From Typhlomys cinereus (taxonomy: Eukaryota; Chordata; Mammalia; Rodentia; Platacanthomyidae): 64,000 nucleotides of DNA. How positions within the stretch are numbered: position 1 is the first letter of the stretch; every line of letters starts with the position of its first letter. Made by a program: the position numbers and the translations under genes. The notes beneath the pieces were generated by a model. The model worked only from the letters and a program-made list of their open reading frames with translations. It had not been told where the DNA came from and did no database searches. Below, one piece after another: positions 57,301 through 64,000 of the stretch. The stretch spans positions 3,223,751-3,287,750 of the forward strand of contig JALPQD010000213.1 in the NCBI GenBank assembly GCA_023101885.1, read 5' to 3'.

Positions 57301-60300
57301 CCTTCACCCCGCAGCAGTGAAAAGATCTAGAGACACTGTGGCTTCTACATTCACTGAGCCATTTGAGGTGATGAAGAGCAAGGTAACTACCTACCGCAGC
57401 CTTCAGGGCCGAGGGCTGGACTTGCTCAGCACGTCCCACCCACAGTGCAAAGGTCAGCACTGCATGAGGAGAAAGTTTGATCCCATGGTCCTTTGCAAGG
57501 CACCTGAGGGTGAGCGCACTGACGTGTCTGAGAATTCTGGGACGGCTGGGGCCTCGGCTCAAGGGTGGAAGGGCTGTCGTGCCAGCCTGATGACCCAAGT
57601 TTGGCCTCACACACATGTCAACAGGATACATGTCAACATACATATCAAAAACACACATCAACACTCATGTGGCCAGCATACATTTCAAGAACATACGTAT
57701 CAGCAGCATGTGCGCCTGCATTTATGCACACATAAATACATGGAAATAACTGCTGATAAAGTGTGCACACATCCTTTACCACACAGGCTACTCTGTAGCA
57801 CTTCTAAGTCTTGTGTCAAGACCCATCGCCTGCTTGGCAGTTAGCGCTAAGCAGGCTTTCAGGTAAGCTCTTTACAAACAGGTCTTCAGTCTGTATTCTC
57901 GTCAGATACCCTCAATAGATTAATCCTGAAATCATTTCAATAATTACACAAAGGTTGTAATTAAAAAAATGAAAATATGAACACAGATTAGAACTGGACC
58001 CCTCTTTTTCTGGTTTTTGAGGAGCATCTCCGCCAAGAGATGCCGTGTGGTTTGCCACTGGAGCAGCCATGTGTCTAGCGGCACGCCTCAGCGCTCCCCT
58101 AGACACGCGAGGCTCGGAGTTTGACTTCTCTACCAGGGAACAGTTTATTATCCTAAGATTCTACCCACACTGTGAGATAGAGAAGTAGGATTACCCTCTT
58201 CCCGTTTACCCCAGGAACGTCACACAAGGCCACTCGAATACAAGCTGTTAATAACACAGACCCGACATCTGGACTTATGGTTGTACAATATAAATGAATA
58301 TGACAGGGAACTTAATAAGGAACAGCTAAGTTGATAAGCAAAAAGTCCCCCATCAAATATAAACTCTCATTAACTTCACTAATTTCTACAATCTGTGAAG
58401 GATGATAAGGGAAAAAGGAGGGATGGGTGGGACTTGGGATTGAGGGGGGAACTGAAAATATTATCAATTCACTATATTCACGTATGCAACTTTAAAAAAT
58501 GGAGGAAAAAGGGGGTATAATCTGATTTTAAATACATACTTTAGCGTACAACTTCTCACATAAAAGACACCGTTTAACACCACAGACAGGTAAGAAGAGC
58601 GACTCACCATCTTCAAAGGGTGTCCCTTCTGGTCTGAAAACAAGATGATTTCTGATTAAAATCAGGTTTTTCATTCTGCTTTTTCCTGTCTTCAAGAACG
58701 GAAGGAATAATTCTTAAAACTAAAAGAGGGGTTCATTCTGATTTGTCAGGTTGTGATAACTATACAGTGTAAGACCATCTCAGTCTTGGATTCTTACTGA
58801 CAGAACAGTAACTCTCTTTTCCAAAGTCTTCTCTGAAGGGTGAGCTTACAAACCTGCCCTTCTTTTATCGCAAGCAAGATACAGGGGCAGCAGGGTGCTT
58901 CCACACACCTGCAACCTCCACGCAGCAAGCTGAAGCACCAAGATGCCCAGAGTTTCAGGGTCGCCCGATGTACATGGTGAGCGTGAGACCAATCTGAGCA
59001 ACTTACCAAGACTGTGTCTCAAACAGGAAAACAGAAAAGTAGAATGTATCATGCTTTTACATCAACGGGGTAGGGTGCCCCCGCCACAGCATAAAATAAA
59101 CAACAGGCTGTTGGCCCAGGCTGGGCTCGACCGTGCAGATGCCCCTGCCTCAGTGCCTGGGTGCTGGGGTGACAGACAAGCAGGCGCCAATACGCCCGCC
59201 TCTTCATTTGCTTGGATTAAGGTCTTGTTGTGTAGCCAGATGGCTTCCAATTTGTGACTCTGCCTCAGCCTTCCCAAAGCTGGGGTGCGAGTGATGGAAC
59301 CAGGGTTCCGGGCCTGCGAGGCAAGCAAGTCAGCAACTGCCCCCCCCCTGCAGTCCTCACTGGTCTTTCAATGCAGACCCTTATAAATGATTCTGAAGCA
59401 ACTTAATAGTATAGATTAAGCTAGGTTACATGATACTATGCATATATATTCCTTTGTTTTAAATAACCAGAGTGCAGGGAAAAAAGGAAACACATTTTAA
59501 ATAAAAAAATGTATGTTGGGGTTGGGGATTTAGCTCAGTGGTAGAGCGCTTGCCTAGCAAGCGCGAGGCCCTGGGTTCGGTCCCCAGCACCGAAAAAAAA
59601 AAAAAAAAAAAAAAAATGTATGTTCTCTAAGGGTGGGACCCCCATGTCTGAAACCCTAGAATTTGTGAAGTCCAGGCAGGAGGATCACATTGAGGACAGT
59701 GTGAACGAGCAACAGATATCCTGTTGCTGTTTTGTTTTGTGAGATGAGCTACATTAGGAAGCTCAGTCTCCACCTTCCAAAGACAGGAAGCACAGGCTGT
59801 ACCCTCACACCTCGTAAGAACTTGCATCAACGTAAAAATTTAAGAGGGGCTAGTAATGTAGTGACAAAGCATTTGCCTATATGCCTCAAATGCTAGAGTT
59901 CAATCCCCAGCCCTCCCACCCCCCCAAAAAAACAAAACTTAAGACTAATTCTGAAGTGGTTCCATTTAATTATTTTACACTGGGCTATGAAGCACTTTCA
60001 GCTAAAATTCTTGCCCAGTTAAGTTCTCAGTATTTTTGATTCCAAGGCTTTTTATAGCTCCAATAAAATGAGCATAAACATTTGCATGGCCTGCTCTGTA
60101 AAGGAAAAATAATCTTATCTCCTTTACTTTATTCAAATCAACTCATTTTCAGCTGAAACCCGGGTTCTACACATACATGCCAAGCAAGTGCTCTACTACT
60201 GAGCTATACTCCCAATTACTTTACATACCAGTCTTTTATTAACCAGATGAGGTGATTATAAAACTATACATGGCTAGGAGCAGCGGCCATGCAATTCCCT

Positions 60301-62583
60301 CTAGTTGGGGGAGAGGAAGATCAATGAAGCCCAAGGTTGAAGGCCACCCCGAGTCAAGCAAAACATCATCAAACAAAACTACGTATAACAAGAAGTAAAT
60401 AAACTTTATATAATGCCCAAATTTATTTCCGTGCATTCTGGGGGTATGGGGCCTAACTCAGTGGTGGAGCACTTGTGAGCAATATGTCAACTAGCATGTC
60501 AACAAAACTGGCATTCTTTTCCTAAGTGAGTTTCCTCCCTACATAGTAGCCATGGCTGTGCTTTGCCCTCAGAGTAGCACGATGGTAAGTGTGTCAACTC
60601 ACCCAAATATAACAGCGTTCCACTGCATGATGTTGTTCTCGGATGGTGCTCCACTGACCCCCACAGGTGGGTCCTCTTGCAATCTGGAATCCACAGTGGT
60701 GATTTTCCAAGTTGAACATCAAGGCCAGAGAAGAACTCAAACAAAGCCTTTAGCCCTGCACCACCTACTCCAAGTGGCTAGGCATCAAGGTCCCTGTCAC
60801 TGTGCTGAGCTGGAATGACTCACTACTTGCACGAACTAACCAGGGAAATGTACTTACTGAATGTCCAAATTATCTGCAGGTCCAAAGGGCTTGGGGAACC
60901 ATACATCTTCCAATAGGAAGATTAAGATGCTGTTTCGAGCAGCCGATAAACAGACTGCTCTCCTGAACCATAAAAAGCTTAAAAATCTCTGCAGTGAAAA
61001 GTTTTTTTACAGAACGATTTTCCTCTCTAAACATTAGGACCGTGGCTCCTAACCAGTTAACAAAAACCCACCAACAGATCTCAGTGTACATCCAATGACT
61101 AAAAACCACCCTCAATTTAACTAGAAAGCCTGATAAGCCAGTTTTTCTTATCCCCTTTGGTGCAGACAGCAATGGCTTTTTAAAGCAGTCAGAAGTGCCA
61201 GAGAGCTTTTCCAGCAAGTCTCTATTTTAAAGGCTCTGCTCTGAGGCCAAGTCGACCTCATCAGACCAGGAGATTCAATACAAAGGTCCCCACAGCTTAC
61301 ATCATCAAATTCTTGTAACCTGAAGACCCTTGGAAAACGACCAAAGGTACTCCGTGTTTAACTCAGAATTAGGCAGAGATTTGCAAATAATAAACAAGGG
61401 GACTAATAGACATAAATGGTAGTTTTATTTGAATTTCAGTGACGGAAGCTAATCAAATATACGAATTTCCAGTCTTTAGATTATTCTTGAACCAAATGTA
61501 GCAGCTCCTCTCCAAGCTCAATTAAAAAAAAAACAAAAAACATTTTGTATCAACACCCCGAGACAAATATATTGTCATTTTTCATGTGGTACGATACTTG
61601 GCAAGTCCGCATAAAGAGTCTACCGACTCCAAGGCATCAAGGCCACAAAACAGAAGGCGGAGAGGAAATAAGTACTTGCTGCCTGATGCCCACTTTAAAG
61701 TGGAGAAAAGTTGCTACCAGTTGAAGTCAATGATGTACTGGTCCCCCAATACTTCCCATCGGGTTTTCTAATGGCCAAGTTGGAGTTTCCGTCCTGCGGG
61801 GCCAATCTAAGTTTTTATGCTGCAGATCTGGCCCAATCACTGCGGTTCCGCGTCGGAAACCTCCAGAGTGCGGTCAGGCCCCATTTCGCACAGTTTCTGC
61901 ACGTGTCGGGGTCCCACAGAAGGTAAACAAGCGGAGCGGGGAGTCGTTTTCCTCCCGCCCAACCCCTTCGCCGAACAAAGCTCCGCTGCCCAGCGAGCCG
62001 GGCGGAGGACCGGCCAACGGCAGCGGGCGGGCGTCTGTGTCCGCGGCCGGCGCGGGGCTCCAGGGGACGCGGGCGGCCGCGCCCGGCCCGGCTCTCCGGG
62101 TCCTTCCCGGCGGGCGGCGGGCGGGGGCAGGGTCGGGTTTCGGGGCTGGGCTAACCACCGCCCGACCTCGCGCAGGAGACCCCACCCTCGTCGCTGAGAA
62201 AGGGGGTGGGGGGGCGATCGCCCCAAACCTGCTCCGCCGAGGGTCCCGCCGGCCGCGCCCGCCCCACGACGAGGAGGGGGCGCCGCAGGCTGCAGGGGCC
62301 GGGGCGGGCGGGCGGCCTGGGTGGGCCTCGGGGCCCCGCCCGGCCGGGCCGCCGCCGCCGTCGTATTTTTGGGGAAACGCACGGGTAAGGAACAGCGACC
62401 ATCTTGAGGGCGGCAGAGCGCCCACCCGGGCACCCCGCGACCGGCTTCCGCCGGCCCCCAGCCCGCCCCCTCGGGGTCATCGAGGATCCCCGCGGCTCTG
62501 CGAGGAAGGCCGCGGCCCAGGGCGAGAGAAGGTCCTTACCGCTTGAAATCCCGCATGAGCCGCCTCCGGGCCGGGGTCGACAT
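51205..62583 (-). CDS. UBE2B: E2 ubiquitin-conjugating enzyme B (RAD6B/HR6B), six-exon CDS
   Basis: On the minus strand, 62540-62583, 60603-60683, 58608-58633, 54939-55028, 52604-52692 and 51205-51333 join to 459 nt, giving 152 residues plus stop, the exact family length. All junctions are GT-AG. The protein starts [15 protein letters not shown] and ends VEQSWNDS. It is one UBC fold with the HPN motif (residues 78-80) and active-site Cys88 in the segment [16 protein letters not shown]2 enzymes of this family take ubiquitin from E1. With RAD18 they mono-ubiquitinate PCNA at stalled forks, and with RNF20/RNF40 they act on histone H2B. The gene is also needed in spermatogenesis. No residue differs from the human protein as I remember it. 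The promoter is a CpG island probably shared with divergent CDKL3. UBE2A is excluded by the synteny and by the C-terminal sequence. Confidence 0.98.
51334..52603 (-). other. UBE2B: UBE2B intron 5
   Basis: This GT-AG intron has 1,270 nt. It contains a weak B3-like SINE (about 51475-51615) and otherwise mostly unique sequence. Confidence 0.85.
51475..51615 (+). repeat. B3-type SINE (UBE2B intron 5)
   Basis: TGGTCGGCCAGACAGCTCAG, CTCACTTGATCCCAGAAGCC and GAGAAGTGGCTTCCACC. Confidence 0.6.
52604..52692 (-). CDS. UBE2B: UBE2B coding exon 5 (active-site cysteine)
   Basis: This exon has 89 nt, acceptor ttttcag|TGTATGC and donor ATTCAG|gtaag. It encodes Val81-Gln110. The catalytic Cys88 lies in [11 protein letters not shown] and is intact. 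Confidence 0.97.
53160..53250 (+). repeat. ID-like SINE, old (UBE2B intron 4)
   Basis: CGGGGTTCAGTTTAGTGGT, CAAAGCATGTGCAAAGCCC and CCCCAGCAGC, with a TAAA tail. Confidence 0.65.
53334..53744 (-). mobile_element. LTR-like element, copy 4 (antisense, in UBE2B intron 4)
   Basis: Reverse-complement copy of the same family, running from TGTGGTCAGCC to CTATGGACA. It is in the same orientation as UBE2B. The hairpin is partly decayed. No convincing target duplication is visible. Confidence 0.65.
53915..54010 (+). repeat. B1-like SINE (UBE2B intron 4)
   Basis: CTAGGCGTGGTGGCTGAG, CCATCACTTGGGAGCATC and GGCTGGGCTATGCAGGACCC. Confidence 0.7.
54400..54700 (-). repeat. B4-type (B1 plus ID) sequence, antisense (UBE2B intron 4)
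   Basis: TCTCCCAAGTGCTGGGATCC and GGGATCTGAATTCAGATCC, ending with an ID-like CCTTATCAGATATACCATCG. An extra B1-like block precedes it. Confidence 0.6.
54939..55028 (-). CDS. UBE2B: UBE2B coding exon 4
   Basis: This exon has 90 nt, acceptor ctatctag|GTACTTT and donor CCAAATG|gtaag. It encodes residues 51-80 plus one base of Val81, including [12 protein letters not shown] and the HPN motif that shapes the E2 active site. Confidence 0.96.
55029..58607 (-). other. UBE2B: UBE2B intron 3
   Basis: This GT-AG intron has 3,579 nt. It holds one antisense CpG-rich SINE (55714-55942), small ID/B2-like fragments near 56270 and 56795, and otherwise unique AT-rich DNA. The 245-residue frame at 57107-57844 resembles no family I recognise and is probably chance. 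Confidence 0.8.
55714..55942 (-). repeat. B2-like CpG-rich SINE, antisense, missing its tRNA-like head
   Basis: Same subfamily (CGGACGAATTCGTGAACC, GATTCACAGGCTCCGCCC), but it stops at GGACCTTCCGCC and lacks the last 40 or so bases seen in the other copies. It lies in UBE2B intron 3. Confidence 0.8.
58608..58633 (-). CDS. UBE2B: UBE2B coding exon 3 (26-nt microexon)
   Basis: This microexon has 26 nt, acceptor tttcag|ACCAGAAG and donor GAAGATG|gtgagt. It encodes PEGTPFED between split Gly42 and Gly51 codons. It is too short for ORF detection but is fixed by frame and splice sites. Skipping it would shift the frame. Confidence 0.94.
59518..59609 (+). repeat. ID SINE, young, with target-site duplication
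   Basis: The 75-nt tRNA-Ala-derived body begins GGGGTTGGGGATTTAGCTC and ends CCCCAGCACCG, followed by a pure A-tail. The pol III A box (TAGCTCAGTGG) and B box (GGTTCGGTCC) are intact. A perfect 15-bp duplication, AAAAAAATGTATGTT, lies at 59503-59517 and again ending at 59624. The body looks almost unmutated relative to the rodent ID consensus I remember. Confidence 0.93.
59840..59940 (+). repeat. ID-like SINE, old (UBE2B intron 2)
   Basis: GAGGGGCTAGTAATGTAGTG, AAAGCATTTGCCTATATGCC and GTTCAATCCCCAGCCC, with an A-rich tail. Confidence 0.6.
60150..60515. repeat. cluster of old ID and B1 fragments (UBE2B intron 2)
   Basis: An antisense ID (CCAAGCAAGTGCTCTACTAC), a B1-like fragment (60266-60400) and a sense ID head (GGGGCCTAACTCAGTGGTGG) lie within 370 bases. 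Confidence 0.55.
60603..60683 (-). CDS. UBE2B: UBE2B coding exon 2
   Basis: This exon has 81 nt, acceptor ttccag|ATTGCAAG and donor ATTTGG|gtgag. It encodes the end of Arg15 through Gly42, including [19 protein letters not shown]. Confidence 0.95.
60684..62539 (-). other. UBE2B: UBE2B intron 1
   Basis: This GT-AG intron has 1,856 nt. Its 5' portion (about 61930-62539) is part of the CpG island. The remainder is unique AT-rich sequence with no SINE that I can recognise. Confidence 0.85.
62540..62583 (-). CDS. UBE2B: UBE2B coding exon 1
   Basis: This exon has 44 coding nt from ATG (62583-62581) to donor AAGCG|gtaagg, encoding residues 1-14 and two bases of Arg15. It lies inside the CpG island. 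It includes the N-terminal helix, which in RAD6 proteins contributes to E1 and E3 contacts. Confidence 0.95.
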
Positions 62584-63027
62584 GCTCCGCAGCTGCCCCG
62601 CGGTCAAGTCTGAGAGAAAAGAGTCCCGTGCAGCCCCCCCACCCCCCGGCGCAGCGGCCGAATCACTGCGGGTCGCCGCCGCCGCCGCCGCCGCCGAGAC
62701 TGCACAAACAACCCCGCAATGACGTCTCCCTCCGCCGCCTGCGGATCCCTCCGCCCGCCGCCGGTAGCGCCGCGGGGAGGAGGGGCCAGCGGCGGGGAGG
62801 CGGGGCCGGGGCGGGGCGAGCGGGCGCGCGGCCCACGCCGGCTTCCGGGCCGGCTTCCTGGGGGGGCGGCGGGCCGTGCGCTCCGGGCGCGCGCCGGACG
62901 CTGCGGGGCGAGGGGGCGCCGGCCCCCAGCCGCTGCCCTGTCTCCCCCCCCCGGCCCCGCCCCGCCCCGCCCCGCCCGCCGCTGCGTCACAGCTTTTAGT
63001 TGGGCGGATGGGGAAGAGGAGGTGGGA

Positions 63028-63035
63028 TGACGTCA
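63028..63035. promoter_or_regulatory. consensus cAMP response element (CRE)
   Basis: The perfect palindrome TGACGTCA lies about 445 bases upstream of the UBE2B ATG at the outer edge of the CpG island. This is the CREB/ATF consensus. Function is inferred from the motif and its position. Confidence 0.6.
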
Positions 63036-63038
63036 GGT

Positions 63039-63044
63039 CACGTG
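63039..63044. promoter_or_regulatory. E-box CACGTG next to the CRE
   Basis: CACGTG in the context GGTCACGTGGCC begins four bases after the CRE. USF, MYC/MAX and MiT/TFE factors bind this core. It is one of three such sites within 131 bases. Confidence 0.55.
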
Positions 63045-63132
63045 GCCGCCGGCGGCGTTGTCAACAATCCACCGCCCCCCCTCCCGCCCACCTGCACACT
63101 CGGGGGTGGGGAGGAAGCGAAGTATCTAGAAC

Positions 63133-63138
63133 CACGTG
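63133..63138. promoter_or_regulatory. E-box CACGTG
   Basis: CACGTG in the context ACCACGTGTG. It is the second of three E-boxes on the CDKL3-facing side of the island. Confidence 0.45.
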
Positions 63139-63162
63139 TGCCTGTGACGCCTTTAGAATAGG

Positions 63163-63170
63163 TCACGTGA
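63163..63170. promoter_or_regulatory. palindromic E-box TCACGTGA (CLEAR-like)
   Basis: The context GGTCACGTGAGG matches the core of the CLEAR/USF palindrome. Such sites are common in bidirectional CpG-island promoters. Confidence 0.5.
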
Positions 63171-64000
63171 GGGCGTCGCCTTGCTCTCAGGTCTAGGAGC
63201 GGCGTCTATTTGAGTTGAGTGGGCTGACACCTCCTTTTGGTCCCCAGTTAGAGGGACAGGACTTGAGGGGGTCCTCGTGGAAGGAAGCGACAGTCTTGCT
63301 AAGTCTTTCGACAGGATCCCTAAGTGATTTGGACGCCATCCACTGGTTGGCTCGAGTGTTGATCAGTCTGGTAGGTGGGACGGGGAGGATAGTAAAACCC
63401 CCGTGGACGTTAAGACCCTCGCCAAGTGAGGTCCCCTTGTAATTCTCCCTAGAACCCCAGCAGCCTGTGGCCTGCTCGTGGTTTCCAGAATTGGAAGTTT
63501 TGGGCAGAGATAGTGGCACGCGTTGGTCGGGCCTCCGTCTTCGCAGGGATTCTCTGTCGGGATGTGAGTCTGAACAGACGCATCAGGCCCGTGGATTTGC
63601 CTGCGATCGCTGAGATCACGCAGCCCATCAACTGGCTGCTGCTGGTTGTCAGAGAAACAGGATTCCGATCCGGGGGAGGAGACCGTGCAGACATGGGTGC
63701 GAGTCACATCTCTGGTCTGAGATCGTTTGCTTCAGAATTTATACAGGAGCAGGGAAGGTGCCAAACGACCAGCAGTGCCCTTTCTTAAATGTTTTTAAGT
63801 CAGATAAGATGGGGCGCACTCTTAATGGCCAGTTAATGGGGAGATGGAAACAGGATGCTAGGTCCAGGCCAGCCCCGAGGTACCTGGCGAGGCGCTGTCT
63901 CAACAGAAAAATCGAGTTACCTAGGCTGACCCTCAATGTGGGTCTTTTGTGTAGGTAGCTGTGATAATGAGGGCATAACCTCGCCTTTTTTCTTTGCCTT
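63171..64000. other. right-end flank; expected CDKL3 5' region, no exon proven
   Basis: Mostly unique sequence. By human synteny CDKL3 should start here on the + strand, but I see no codons matching the start of that kinase. Any exon here would be non-coding. The short ORFs resemble nothing I recognise. Confidence 0.35.

Larger units (their letters stand above)
58634..60602 (-). other. UBE2B: UBE2B intron 2
   Basis: This GT-AG intron has 1,969 nt. It contains the young ID element at 59518, older ID and B1 fragments (59840-59935, 60150-60225, 60266-60400, 60430-60510) and a B4-like antisense region (59095-59340). Confidence 0.85.
61930..63070. promoter_or_regulatory. CpG island, UBE2B promoter, probably bidirectional with CDKL3
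   Basis: About 1.1 kb of very GC- and CpG-rich DNA spans UBE2B exon 1 and its upstream flank. It contains CCG runs (about 62673-62696) and GC boxes (repeated CCCCGCC near 62950-62980). No TATA box is seen. In human, CDKL3 is transcribed divergently from this side of UBE2B, so the island probably serves both genes. That divergent use is inferred from synteny. Confidence 0.8.

Noticed and set aside
57107..57844. 245-residue frame in UBE2B intron 3
   Set aside because: It lies in an intron, opposite to the gene, with no recognisable domain or codon pattern. The first ATG is arbitrary.
59518..59592. A tRNA-Ala gene
   Set aside because: It has A and B boxes but no cloverleaf acceptor stem, and it has an A-tail and a target duplication, so it is an ID SINE.
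61837..62997. Several 100-198 residue frames in the UBE2B CpG island
   Set aside because: Low-complexity Pro/Arg/Gly/Ala frames of CpG-island DNA, open in several phases.
63200..64000. CDKL3 first coding exon
   Set aside because: Expected nearby by synteny, but no matching start codons or kinase sequence could be found. The coding start probably lies beyond the window.

Overview
This is a mammalian nuclear genomic window, almost certainly from a rodent. It has large GT-AG introns, two CpG-island promoters, and dense B1, B3/B4, ID and B2-like SINEs and MaLR-type LTRs. One very clean ID element lies at 59.5 kb. The most abundant B2-like SINE differs from the mouse and rat B2 I know, so a non-murid mouse-related rodent (a dipodoid, for example) is possible. 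The species cannot be settled by eye.

Only two protein genes are supported, and both are complete and intact. CDKN2AIPNL (+ strand, three coding exons, 38,353-43,223, 116 aa) encodes an XRN2-binding-domain protein. UBE2B/RAD6B (- strand, six coding exons, 51,205-62,583, 152 aa) encodes the E2 ubiquitin-conjugating enzyme of post-replication repair and histone H2B ubiquitination. They converge tail to tail, with about 8 kb between the stop codons. In human 5q31.1 the order is CDKL3-UBE2B-CDKN2AIPNL-JADE2. The right end (after 63 kb) is therefore expected to carry the 5' flank or first exon of CDKL3, and the left 37 kb corresponds to the gap towards JADE2. I found no coding exon of either neighbour.

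Layout: 1-37.8 kb is intergenic. It is packed with SINEs, solo LTRs, microsatellites, three minisatellites (13.1, 14.3 and 28 kb) and a 179-bp higher-order TG-rich repeat (23.1-23.6 kb). 37.9-38.9 kb is the CDKN2AIPNL CpG island. 38.35-44.5 kb is the CDKN2AIPNL gene. 44.5-50.2 kb is the convergent intergenic stretch. 50.2-62.6 kb is UBE2B. 61.9-63.1 kb is the UBE2B CpG island, with a consensus CRE and three CACGTG E-boxes just outside it.

No new multi-gene system was seen. The most interesting non-genic signal is a roughly 400-430 bp LTR-like family (five copies). Two copies sit between perfect 5-bp target duplications inside older SINEs, and three copies keep an internal hairpin. A CpG-rich antisense SINE subfamily has four similar copies, one with a perfect 16-bp target duplication. 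Most long open frames in the window are shadows of repeats or GC-rich DNA.
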